Source of the DNA: Alsobacter soli
GTDB taxonomy: Bacteria; Pseudomonadota; Alphaproteobacteria; Rhizobiales; Beijerinckiaceae
Reading direction: 5' to 3'
NCBI RefSeq assembly: GCF_003004785.1
Contig: NZ_PVZS01000015.1
Location: forward strand, 33,195 to 97,194
DNA: 64,000 nt
The position numbers and the translations under genes are program-made. Below the pieces are notes generated by a model. That model did no database searches. It saw nothing but the letters and a program-made list of their open reading frames with translations, and was not told the DNA's origin. Positions 34,247 to 41,676 of the stretch are shown piece after piece. Every line of letters starts with the position of its first letter. Positions within the stretch are counted from its first letter, which is position 1.

Positions 34247-34843
34247 TCAGACCTCGATCGTCTCGTGGTAGGCCGTGCTCCAGCCCCAGGCGCCCGACCC
34301 GTAGCCGCGCTTCTCGACGCGGGCCTTGTAGATGGCGGCGATGATGTCGCCGTCACCGGCCAGCAGGGACTTGGTGGAGCACATCTCGGCGCAGAGCGGC
34401 AGCTTGCCTTCCGCCAGACGGTTCGCGCCGTATTTCACGTACTCGGCCTCGCTTCCGTCCGGCTCGGGGCCGCCCGAGCAGAAGGTGCACTTGTCCATCT
34501 TGCCCCGAGACCCGAAATTGCCGACCCGCGGATACTGGGGCGCGCCGAAGGGGCATGCGTAAAAGCAGTATCCGCAGCCGATGCACAGGTCCTTCGAGTG
34601 AAGCACCACGTGGTCCGGCGTGGTGTAGAAGCAGTCCACCGGGCATACGGCCTGACACGGCGCGTCCGTGCAGTGCATGCAGGCCATGGAGATCGAGCGC
34701 TCGCCCGGCCGGCCGTCGTTGATGGTCACGACGCGGCGCCGGTTGATGCCCCACGGGACCTCGTGTTCGTTCTTGCAGGCCGTAACGCAGGCGTTGCATT
34801 CGATGCACCGGTCTGCGTCGCAGAGAAATTTCATACGGGCCAT
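34247..34843 (-). CDS. fdhB: Formate dehydrogenase Fe-S (beta) subunit
   Basis: A 198-residue ferredoxin-like electron transfer subunit with four CxxCxxCxxxC-type cluster sites: CIECNACVTACK, CMHCTDAPCQAVCP, CIGCGYCFYACP and the pair CTFC plus a late C-x-x-x-C (CAEMCSTKS). It links the catalytic subunit to the cytochrome. It is shorter than E. coli FdnH and lacks that protein's C-terminal membrane anchor. The ATG at 34843 follows GAGGGAGA, nine codon bases upstream of an alternative ATG at 34834. Confidence 0.95.
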   Translation of the reverse strand: MARMKFLCDADRCIECNACVTACKNEHEVPWGINRRRVVTINDGRPGERSISMACMHCTDAPCQAVCPVDCFYTTPDHVVLHSKDLCIGCGYCFYACPFGAPQYPRVGNFGSRGKMDKCTFCSGGPEPDGSEAEYVKYGANRLAEGKLPLCAEMCSTKSLLAGDGDIIAAIYKARVEKRGYGSGAWGWSTAYHETIEV

Positions 34844-34854
34844 GCGTTTCTCCC

Positions 34855-37788
34855 TCAGGCCGGCCGGATCTGGCAGAGCGTCACCTTGGTCTCCTGCATG
34901 CCCGTCACAGGGTCGAAGCCGTAGGTCGTGAGCGTGTTGACGCTTTCGCCGAGCACCACCGGATCGGTCCCCGAGGGGTAGCGCGAGCGCAGGTCCTCGC
35001 CCTCCCACCAGCCGGAGAAATGGAACGGCATCCAGGCGACGCCCCGACCCACGCGGTCGGTGACGAGGGCCTTCACGCGCGTCTTGGAGGCGTTCTCGGC
35101 TCCGAACACCCAGACCCACTGGCCGTCCTTGACGCCGCGATCGGCGGCGTCGCGGGTGTTGATCTCGACGAACATGTCCTGCTGGAGTTCGGCCAGCCAC
35201 GGATTGGACCGGGTTTCCTCTCCGCCGCCTTCGTATTCCACGATGCGGCCCGAGGTGAGGATCAGCGGGAAGTCCTTGGCCACGCCCCGGTCGACGGCGG
35301 ACTTCTGGACCGTGAAGCCGGCGTTCACCATCCGGAACTGCCGCTCGTCCGGACGGGTCGGGTACTTGGAGACCAGTTCCGGCCGGGGCGAGTAGATCGG
35401 CTCGCGGTGGACGGGCACCGGGTCGGGCAGGTTCCACGCGATCGCGCGCGCCTTGCCGTTGCCGTAGTGCATGACGCCGTGGTCCAGGCAGACCCGCTGG
35501 ATTCCCCCAGAGAGGTCCGTGGCCCAGCTGACCGTGTCGACATTGTCGCCGCCCACCCGCTGGATCACGGCGAGTTCGTCGGCCGTGAGGTCGCGGTCCC
35601 AGCCGAGCTTCTTCAGGACCGCCATCGTGACCTCGGGATAGCCGTCCGTCAGCTCCGAGCCGAGCGAGAAGGAGTCCTCGGCCAGCAAGGTCTGTCCGTT
35701 GCGCTCCGTCCCGAAGCGGGCCCGGAACGTGCTTCCTCCGTCCTTCACATGGAGGCTGGTGTTGTAGAGGATGGCGGTTCCCGGGTGCCTGATCTCGGGC
35801 TTGCCCCAACAGGGCCAGGGCAGGCCGTAGTAGTCGCCGCCGACCTCAGGGGCGTCCTTGGGCGCGCGCAGCGTCACCAGGTCGAATTTCGACTGGTTGC
35901 GCATGTGGGCCTGGAGGCGCTCAGGGGACTGGCCGCAATAGCCGGTCGACCATCCGCCCCGATTGATCTCGCGCAGCAGATCCTCCGGCGATGGGCGGTT
36001 GTTCTCGACCTTGATGTGCTTGAACATCTCGTCCGCGAAGCCGAGCTTCTTCGCCAGCAGGTACATCACCTCGTAGTCGTCCTTGGACTCGAAGGCCGGC
36101 TTGACGATCTGCTGGCCCCACTGCAGCGACCTGTTGGAGGCCGTGCGGGAGCCGTCCGTCTCCAGGGAAGTCGCGATCGGCAGGAGGTAGGTGTTCTCCT
36201 TCCGGTTCCCTATGGCCGCGAAAGTGGTCGGATGGGGGTCCATGACCACCATGAGGTCGAGCTTCTCGAGCCCCTTCAGCATCTCGGGCATGCGGGTGAC
36301 AGTGTTGCCGCCATGGCCCATCACGATCATCGCCCGCAGGTTGCTGCGCTGGTCGACGTCCTGCTCGGGCTGGATGACCGCGTCGAACCATCGGGTCGAG
36401 GTGATCCCGGGCGTCTCCATGTTCTCCTTGCGGCTGCGCGCGGGGCGCCCGGCCTTGGCCGGGACCTCGTCGAAGCGGTCGCGGAGCGACTCGTAGCTCA
36501 CGTCCCAGACGCGGGCCCAATGCTTCCAGGCGCCTTCCGTAAGGCCGTAGTAGAGCGGCAGGGTCGTGATATCGAGGCCGAGGTCGGTGGCGCCCTGGAC
36601 GTTCGTGTGGCCGCGGAAGATGTTGGCCCCGGTCCCGGGCTTGCCGACGTTTCCCGTCGCCAGGCAGGCGATGCAGAAGGCCCGAACGTTGGCGGTGCCG
36701 ACCGTGTGCTGGGTCGCGCCCATGCACCAGATGATGGTCGCGGGCTTTTCCGTCGCGAACTTCCGGGCGACCTCCTTCAACTGCTCCGGCGGGACGCCGG
36801 TGACGCGCTCGACCTCGTCCGGCGTCCACTTGTCGACTTCCTTGCGGACCTCCTCCATGCCGTAGACGCGGGTGCGGATGAATTCCTTGTCCTCCCAGCC
36901 GTTCTGGAAGACGTGCCACAGCAGACCCCAGACGAGGGGGATGTCCGTGCCCGCGCGGAAGCGGACGTAGTCCGTCGCGTGCGCCGCCGTCCGGGTGAAG
37001 CGCGGATCCATGACGATCATGTTGCCGCGATTGATCTCCTTGGAGGCGAGGAGATGCTGCATGGCCACGGGGTGCGCCTCGGCCGCGTTGCTGCCGATGA
37101 ACACCATGGTCTTGGCGTTCCGGATGTCGTTGTACGAGTTGGTCTGGGCGCCGTAGCCCCAGGTGTTGGCCACGCCCGCCACGGTCGTGCTGTGGCAGAT
37201 GCGGGCCTGATGGTCGACCGAGTTGGTGCCCCAGAAGGCCGCGAACTTGCGCAGCAGGTAGGACGCCTCGTTGGTGAACTTGGCCGAGCCCAGCCAATAG
37301 ACCGCGTCCGCGCCAGCCTGCTGGCGGATGGAGAGGATCTTGTCGCCGATCTCGTTGATGGCGTCCTCCCAGGAGATGCGGCGCCACTCGCCCCCGGTCA
37401 GCTTCATCGGGTATTTCAGCCGCCGGTCGCTGTGCACGATCTCGCGGATCGCGGCGCCCTTGGCGCAATGGGAGCCCCGGTTGATGGGGCTGTCCCACGA
37501 GGGCTCCTGGCCAATCCACACGCCGTTCTGGACCTCCGCGGTCACGGTGCAGCCGACCGAGCAGTGCGTGCAGATGTTCTTGCGGATCTCGACGGGAGCG
37601 CCTGCGCTCGGGGGCGGACCCGCTTTCGCCTCACGGATGGTTCCGAGCGGCAGCTCGCCGAGGGAGGCCAATCCCCCGAGCACCAGAGAGCGCTGGAGGA
37701 AGCCACGCCGGTCAAGTCCGGCCGCGCCGGGTTCCTGGCTGGGCGAAGAGGCTGAACGCCGGACGCTGGACACTCGCCTGGTCAACAC
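34855..37788 (-). CDS. fdhA: Formate dehydrogenase catalytic (alpha) subunit, Tat-exported, cysteine type
   Basis: A 977-residue molybdenum/tungsten bis-MGD enzyme that oxidises formate to CO2. A Tat signal (DRRGFLQRSLVLGG, residues 26-39) places it in the periplasm. The [4Fe-4S] ligands are Cys73, 76, 80 and 108. The metal ligand is Cys198 in ARICHSTTVAG, with catalytic His199. Relatives such as FdnG carry selenocysteine there. No in-frame stop interrupts the gene. The start is a GTG nine bases after the preceding small gene. Full length and standard domain order indicate an active respiratory enzyme. Confidence 0.96.
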   Translation of the reverse strand: MLTRRVSSVRRSASSPSQEPGAAGLDRRGFLQRSLVLGGLASLGELPLGTIREAKAGPPPSAGAPVEIRKNICTHCSVGCTVTAEVQNGVWIGQEPSWDSPINRGSHCAKGAAIREIVHSDRRLKYPMKLTGGEWRRISWEDAINEIGDKILSIRQQAGADAVYWLGSAKFTNEASYLLRKFAAFWGTNSVDHQARICHSTTVAGVANTWGYGAQTNSYNDIRNAKTMVFIGSNAAEAHPVAMQHLLASKEINRGNMIVMDPRFTRTAAHATDYVRFRAGTDIPLVWGLLWHVFQNGWEDKEFIRTRVYGMEEVRKEVDKWTPDEVERVTGVPPEQLKEVARKFATEKPATIIWCMGATQHTVGTANVRAFCIACLATGNVGKPGTGANIFRGHTNVQGATDLGLDITTLPLYYGLTEGAWKHWARVWDVSYESLRDRFDEVPAKAGRPARSRKENMETPGITSTRWFDAVIQPEQDVDQRSNLRAMIVMGHGGNTVTRMPEMLKGLEKLDLMVVMDPHPTTFAAIGNRKENTYLLPIATSLETDGSRTASNRSLQWGQQIVKPAFESKDDYEVMYLLAKKLGFADEMFKHIKVENNRPSPEDLLREINRGGWSTGYCGQSPERLQAHMRNQSKFDLVTLRAPKDAPEVGGDYYGLPWPCWGKPEIRHPGTAILYNTSLHVKDGGSTFRARFGTERNGQTLLAEDSFSLGSELTDGYPEVTMAVLKKLGWDRDLTADELAVIQRVGGDNVDTVSWATDLSGGIQRVCLDHGVMHYGNGKARAIAWNLPDPVPVHREPIYSPRPELVSKYPTRPDERQFRMVNAGFTVQKSAVDRGVAKDFPLILTSGRIVEYEGGGEETRSNPWLAELQQDMFVEINTRDAADRGVKDGQWVWVFGAENASKTRVKALVTDRVGRGVAWMPFHFSGWWEGEDLRSRYPSGTDPVVLGESVNTLTTYGFDPVTGMQETKVTLCQIRPA

Positions 37789-37797
37789 GGGGCGGCC

Positions 37798-38010
37798 TCA
37801 CTTCTTGAGCGTTTCGTAGCCGTTGACGCGGTAGTAGGCCTTCACGTGGTCGGTCTCCCGATACCGGCCGCGCATCTCCGTCGGGCCGGGGTCGTAGGCC
37901 TCGGCCGGCTCGGGCGCCACCGCTGCGGCGGCCGCGCCCAGAGCGAGCGTGCCGCTGCTCAACCCTTTCAGCAGGCCCCGGCGGCTCATGCCCCGTTGCG
38001 CTTTCGCCAT
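37798..38010 (-). CDS. Small Tat-targeted protein of formate dehydrogenase loci
   Basis: A 70-residue protein with a twin-arginine signal (SRRGLLKGLSSGTLALGAAAA) and a short conserved tail (ETDHVKAYYRVNGYETLKK). This is the 'formate dehydrogenase region TAT target' family, found next to fdhA in many proteobacteria, with unproven function. The Tyr-rich tail is the conserved part. The ATG at 38010 follows GGGAGG. It sits between the chaperone and catalytic subunit genes with only a few bases between stops and starts. Confidence 0.88.
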   Translation of the reverse strand: MAKAQRGMSRRGLLKGLSSGTLALGAAAAAVAPEPAEAYDPGPTEMRGRYRETDHVKAYYRVNGYETLKK

Positions 38011-38013
38011 GGC

Positions 38014-38652
38014 TCAGACCTCCCCAACTGCCGGGTCCGGCGTCGCGAACCGAAATGCGGCGGCCTCGACCTGCAGGAAAACGCGACCGACGTCGGCGAC
38101 GCTGCGGTAGAACCGCGCCTGTTCCGCCCGCCCGAGGTCGTCGAAGAATTGGGGCGCCCACGTCGCGATGTGGCGCTCGAACATCGTGCGCTGGACGGCG
38201 TCGCCCAGCGGGGAGCGCCGGACGAGCCGGCTCATCGCCTCGCAGAGCACGCCGATGTGGTCCTCGGGTTCGGCGCACCCGGCCTCGCGCTCCAGTCCCG
38301 CAGCCGCCAGATCCTGCCTCAGGCGGGCAAGAGGCCGTTCCTGGAGAAATCCCGTGAGGTAATAGGAGGCGTAGGGAACGAGGGTGCCTCGTCCGACGCC
38401 GACAAAGAGTTCGAAGTGCTCGCGCTCGACCTCCGTGGGCGCGCGCGACGCGGCCGCGGCGGCGAGCGCCTCGTGGGCGCGCCCGAGTTCGCTGGCGCCG
38501 CCGCCCAGGCGGGAGAGGCGCTCGAGCAGGTCGGCGTCGGGAGGGGTCAGGAGCAGGGTCGAGAGCAGCGCATACTCGCCCGCCCGCGCCGCGCCGATGG
38601 CGGCGGCTGGGTCGGTAGAGGCAACAAGACCATCCTGCGAGTTCTCTCGCAT
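38014..38652 (-). CDS. TorD-family chaperone for formate dehydrogenase
   Basis: A 212-residue all-helical cytosolic protein of the TorD/DmsD/NarJ class. Such chaperones bind the Tat signal of the molybdoenzyme and protect the apoprotein until the cofactor is inserted. Family-type stretches are EREHFELFVGVGRGTLVPYASYYLTG and PEDHIGVLCEAMSRLV. The ATG at 38652 follows GGGGAGA. A longer version from 38697 is possible. It is followed after three bases by the Tat-targeted small gene. Confidence 0.9.
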   Translation of the reverse strand: MRENSQDGLVASTDPAAAIGAARAGEYALLSTLLLTPPDADLLERLSRLGGGASELGRAHEALAAAAASRAPTEVEREHFELFVGVGRGTLVPYASYYLTGFLQERPLARLRQDLAAAGLEREAGCAEPEDHIGVLCEAMSRLVRRSPLGDAVQRTMFERHIATWAPQFFDDLGRAEQARFYRSVADVGRVFLQVEAAAFRFATPDPAVGEV

Positions 38653-38751
38653 GCCAGTCTCCCCGCCCCCGAGTTCCGGCTTAACGCCGCTGCTCAACTG
38701 TTAGGCTACGCCATTAGATCGATCTTGCAAGCTCGGCGGCCGCGAACATGG

Positions 38752-39396
38752 TCAGGGAGGAAACCGGGGCTTAGCGCCGCCGTGGCGCGGGCGCGGCGGG
38801 GCAGGATCCGACGATTGGGCCTCCTGCTCCTCGACCGGGGCTGCGGGACCGGTTTTCGTTTCGGTTTCCGCCGGCTCGTCCGAGTTAGCGGGCGCGATCG
38901 CCGGCTGACCCCCGCCGATGGCGGACGTCTGGTCCGAGCCAAGGCCCGCAGGCGCGCAATTGGGGGCACTGTCCCCCGCCGCGCTCGCCTGCGGGATGGC
39001 GGACGCCAACCGCTCCGAGGCCTGCGCCGGGCCGAAGCCGTGCATCGAGCCAGGCTGGTTGAAATCCCAGGCGTATTCGGCCGGGCCGACATAATCGCGG
39101 ATGACCGGGTCCAGGCTCCAGAGCCGCCGCAGCGCCGCCGTCTTCAGGGCCGCCGAGACCGCCGGATGCAGGAAGGCCGAGAAATCGCTCTCCGCGGTCA
39201 GGGTTTCGATGGGCGGAAGCTGCGGCGCGTCTTGCGCCTGCTCCCCAAGATCGGGTTCCGAAGGCGGCGCCGGGCTTGGAGAGGCGTACTCCTCCGGCGC
39301 ATCGTCCTTGGCCGTCGCCTCGCCCCGTTTGCGCCGGGACCAGCGGGACAGGAAGGGCTCCGGACCGCGAGGAGGCCTTTCGTCGCCGGCGGTCAT
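38752..39396 (-). CDS. DUF3306 family protein
   Basis: A 214-residue acidic, Pro/Ala-rich protein. The N-terminal FLSRWSRRKRG is the hallmark opening of DUF3306. A central part (LTAESDFSAFLHPAVSAALKTAALRRLWSLDPVIRDYVGPAEYAWDFN) is the conserved core. A long disordered Pro/Glu/Ala tail follows. DUF3306 genes accompany formate dehydrogenases and their function is unknown. The strong ribosome site (GGAGGGG) and four-base overlap with the DUF3305 gene indicate a coupled pair. Confidence 0.85.
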   Translation of the reverse strand: MTAGDERPPRGPEPFLSRWSRRKRGEATAKDDAPEEYASPSPAPPSEPDLGEQAQDAPQLPPIETLTAESDFSAFLHPAVSAALKTAALRRLWSLDPVIRDYVGPAEYAWDFNQPGSMHGFGPAQASERLASAIPQASAAGDSAPNCAPAGLGSDQTSAIGGGQPAIAPANSDEPAETETKTGPAAPVEEQEAQSSDPAPPRPRHGGAKPRFPP

Positions 39397-39872
39397 GCCC
39401 CCCTCCCCCGCCCCGGCTCGCCCCGATCGCGTTGGCGCTTGATGAAGGGACGCTCCACATGGTGCTGCGCGACGAAGTCCCGGACCTGCTCCGCCAACCA
39501 GACGGGCATCGGGACGGTCTCGACGACATTGCTCCCGGCCTCGGTCATGGCCTCGCCCCCGGCCGGATCGGCGGTCAGCATCATGACGCGAACACCGGGC
39601 GGATCCGGGGAGTCCCGCAGCACGGCCCATAGCAGCGGCTCGCCGGTCGCGAGGTTGTCGCGATAGGATCCGGTCTCGGCGGAATGCAACTCGATCCCGA
39701 TCTCGCCGGCGAAAAAGGTCGTGCTGGCTTCGCCGCTGGCCAGGGGAGTCCAGGGCGCAGCCGCGGCCCCGGCCGGCAGCACCGCGACCGGCCTCCAGGC
39801 CACACCCCCCCAGGGGCCGCTCAATTCGCGGCGTTCCACCGCCAGAGCCACGTCAAGCACCACCATGGCCAT
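39393..39872 (-). CDS. DUF3305 family protein
   Basis: A 159-residue soluble protein of the DUF3305 family, a constant neighbour of DUF3306 in formate dehydrogenase loci. The opening VALAVERRELSGPWGGVAWRPVAVLP and the end WLAEQVRDFVAQHHVERPFIKRQR are typical. The ATG at 39872 follows GGAGGA at six bases. It overlaps the DUF6352 gene upstream and the DUF3306 gene downstream. Function unknown, presumably maturation or assembly of the enzyme. Confidence 0.85.
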   Translation of the reverse strand: MAMVVLDVALAVERRELSGPWGGVAWRPVAVLPAGAAAAPWTPLASGEASTTFFAGEIGIELHSAETGSYRDNLATGEPLLWAVLRDSPDPPGVRVMMLTADPAGGEAMTEAGSNVVETVPMPVWLAEQVRDFVAQHHVERPFIKRQRDRGEPGRGRGA

Positions 39873-40914
39873 GGGCGTCCTCCGGGCTTGCGTCGGCCAG
39901 CGGCAGGCCCGCCACCAGGTTCTGGGGCTTCATGCGCAGCACCCTGGTGTCATCCATTCCGAGGATGAGCCAGATCGGCCGGCCGGCCATCCGCGGCGCC
40001 ACGCGCTCCTTGTCGTGCAGATCCAGGCGGTAGAGGCCCAGCACCTTCGCCGGGTCGGGATCGCCGCCGCGCCACACGGCGTCCCCGATAGCGGAGCCGG
40101 CTGCGTTCAGGCCGACGTACCATCGCCAGTCAGGGTCCTCGATCCGCTCGACCGGGGCGATCGTCGCCTTAAGGCCCAGCAGATGGCGGAGCCAGCCTGT
40201 CATGGCGGCCGCCAGCGCTTCCTGGCCCGGGCCGCCGGGCTCAAATCGCAACGCGAAGTCGAAGGCGTCGCTGCGCGCGAGGTAGGGGCGCTCGTCCTCC
40301 TCCGTGATCACGTCCAGCTCCGCTTCCGGGTCGTCCAGCAGCATGCGGGCCAGCGGCGACGCATTCCTGGCGGCTTCCCGGATGGACACGACTTCGTCGT
40401 CGGCCAGCAGCACGCCTCCCTCATGGAAGGCGACCCGCTGGGGGCGGAACAGGATCTCCGCCGCCCGCAGCACCAGGGGCGAGCGCTCCCTGTCTAGCGC
40501 GCCGCGCAGGACGATCTGGGCCCACTGGTCGAGAAACAGCGAAGCGGCGGGGCGGCTCTGCCGAACAGCGGCCAAATAGGCCCCCTCCACCGTGCCCGCG
40601 GTCAGGAGCAGGCTTCGGTGCGCCAGCAATATCGACCAGTTCTCGCGGGCGTCCGCGTCCTGGATGGCCTCGATCTCCTCGGGAGCGACCGGCCGTTTCG
40701 GGTCGCCGGTCAGGAGTGATCCATGGAGGGCGCGTTCGGCCAGGCAGGCCTCGGCGGGCGGCACGAGTTCGGGCCGGGCGAGATAAAGCTTCAGGAACTC
40801 GTCGGTCACCACCGCCCAGCCGGCCTCGTCAACGTCGAGCAGCTGGCGCCCACTCGAGATCCAGAAGTCAGAGCCCGCGCACGAGCAGTGGGCATGTCCC
40901 TCCGTCAGAGCCAT
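39853..40914 (-). CDS. DUF6352 family protein of the formate dehydrogenase locus
   Basis: A 353-residue soluble protein. The early block SDFWISSGRQLLDVDEAGWAVVTDEFLKLYLARPEL is the recognisable family feature. Its end overlaps the DUF3305 gene by 20 bases and its start overlaps the preceding ligase-like gene by 10. The ATG at 40914 was chosen because it gives the shortest overlap and starts a Cys/His-containing stretch (GHAHCSCAGSDF). An in-frame ATG at 40938 is an alternative. Function unknown, inferred to aid formate dehydrogenase biogenesis. Confidence 0.75.
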   Translation of the reverse strand: MALTEGHAHCSCAGSDFWISSGRQLLDVDEAGWAVVTDEFLKLYLARPELVPPAEACLAERALHGSLLTGDPKRPVAPEEIEAIQDADARENWSILLAHRSLLLTAGTVEGAYLAAVRQSRPAASLFLDQWAQIVLRGALDRERSPLVLRAAEILFRPQRVAFHEGGVLLADDEVVSIREAARNASPLARMLLDDPEAELDVITEEDERPYLARSDAFDFALRFEPGGPGQEALAAAMTGWLRHLLGLKATIAPVERIEDPDWRWYVGLNAAGSAIGDAVWRGGDPDPAKVLGLYRLDLHDKERVAPRMAGRPIWLILGMDDTRVLRMKPQNLVAGLPLADASPEDAHGHGGA

Positions 40915-41597
40915 CCGGCGAGGTCCCCTTCCAGCCATGACGGCTTTTCGAGCGCATCGGCCAATCGGCCCTCGGTCCAGCGGCCTTGAGCCGGCCCGCC
41001 GATCGCGGCCGCTGAGGCCTGACCGCCAAGCCGGGGGACATAGCGGCGCAGGGCGGCTTCCGGTCCGAGTTCGGTCCATTCGTGCAGGGCGAGCAGAAAG
41101 AAACGCGCGAAGCGGGCGACGAACGCGCCGTGGTCGCCCAACTCGACTCCGACTTCCTCAAGGGAGGCGAGCGTAGGCCTCCAACCGGGCTCCTCGGGGC
41201 CCATGCTGACGCGGCGAAGGGTCGCGCCGAACACCAGCCAGTCGGGCGGGACGTCCTCCGCGCTGGACGGTGGGCATCCCAGGCGCCCCCCGCCGACCAG
41301 AGCCCCGTCGAGCATGACGCGATCCGGCCAGGAGAATGACACCGGGGCTTCCGGTGGCGCATAGGCGGCGATGGCGTCCGCCAGCGCGTTCATGCCCGCA
41401 TAGAAGCAGGTCCGCGCATGGCGCAGGGGCGCCTCGGGCTCGAGCACGACGGCCAGGTCGACGCGATCGAAGCGCCCGACCCAGAACAGGGCCCCCGCCC
41501 CGACCTCGGCCGCCGCGCCGCACGCCCGCGCGAAAGCGTCCTGGACCTCGCGCAGGACCACGGGGCGGAACACCGGGGGAAAGTCCAAGATCTCCAT
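40905..41597 (-). CDS. Biotin/lipoate protein ligase-like protein
   Basis: A 230-residue protein resembling the BPL/LplA/LipB fold. Visible blocks are VLEPEAPLRHARTCFYAGMNALADAIAAYAPPEAPVSFSWPDRVMLDGALVGGGRLG, read in sections of the ligase core, and a late alpha domain. The canonical biotin-binding GRGRxG loop is not seen. Members of this subfamily sit at the head of formate dehydrogenase maturation rows, so the natural substrate is probably not biotin. The ATG at 41597 opens the motif MEILDFPPVFRPV. Confidence 0.72.
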   Translation of the reverse strand: MEILDFPPVFRPVVLREVQDAFARACGAAAEVGAGALFWVGRFDRVDLAVVLEPEAPLRHARTCFYAGMNALADAIAAYAPPEAPVSFSWPDRVMLDGALVGGGRLGCPPSSAEDVPPDWLVFGATLRRVSMGPEEPGWRPTLASLEEVGVELGDHGAFVARFARFFLLALHEWTELGPEAALRRYVPRLGGQASAAAIGGPAQGRWTEGRLADALEKPSWLEGDLAGWL

Positions 41598-41676
41598 GCA
41601 TTCCCTGCTTGGACATCCGCTGGACCACATCTTGTGATTGTGGTTCGCTTTCGTAAAGGACTTGGCGAGGCCGATC

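Noticed and set aside
37190..37205. Selenocysteine formate dehydrogenase
   Set aside because: The active-site position is encoded by a cysteine codon in ARICHST and no in-frame TGA occurs.
35020..37755. 911-codon plus-strand frame antisense to the formate dehydrogenase catalytic gene
   Set aside because: The catalytic subunit is unambiguous. The opposing frame has no ribosome site and is a codon-bias shadow.
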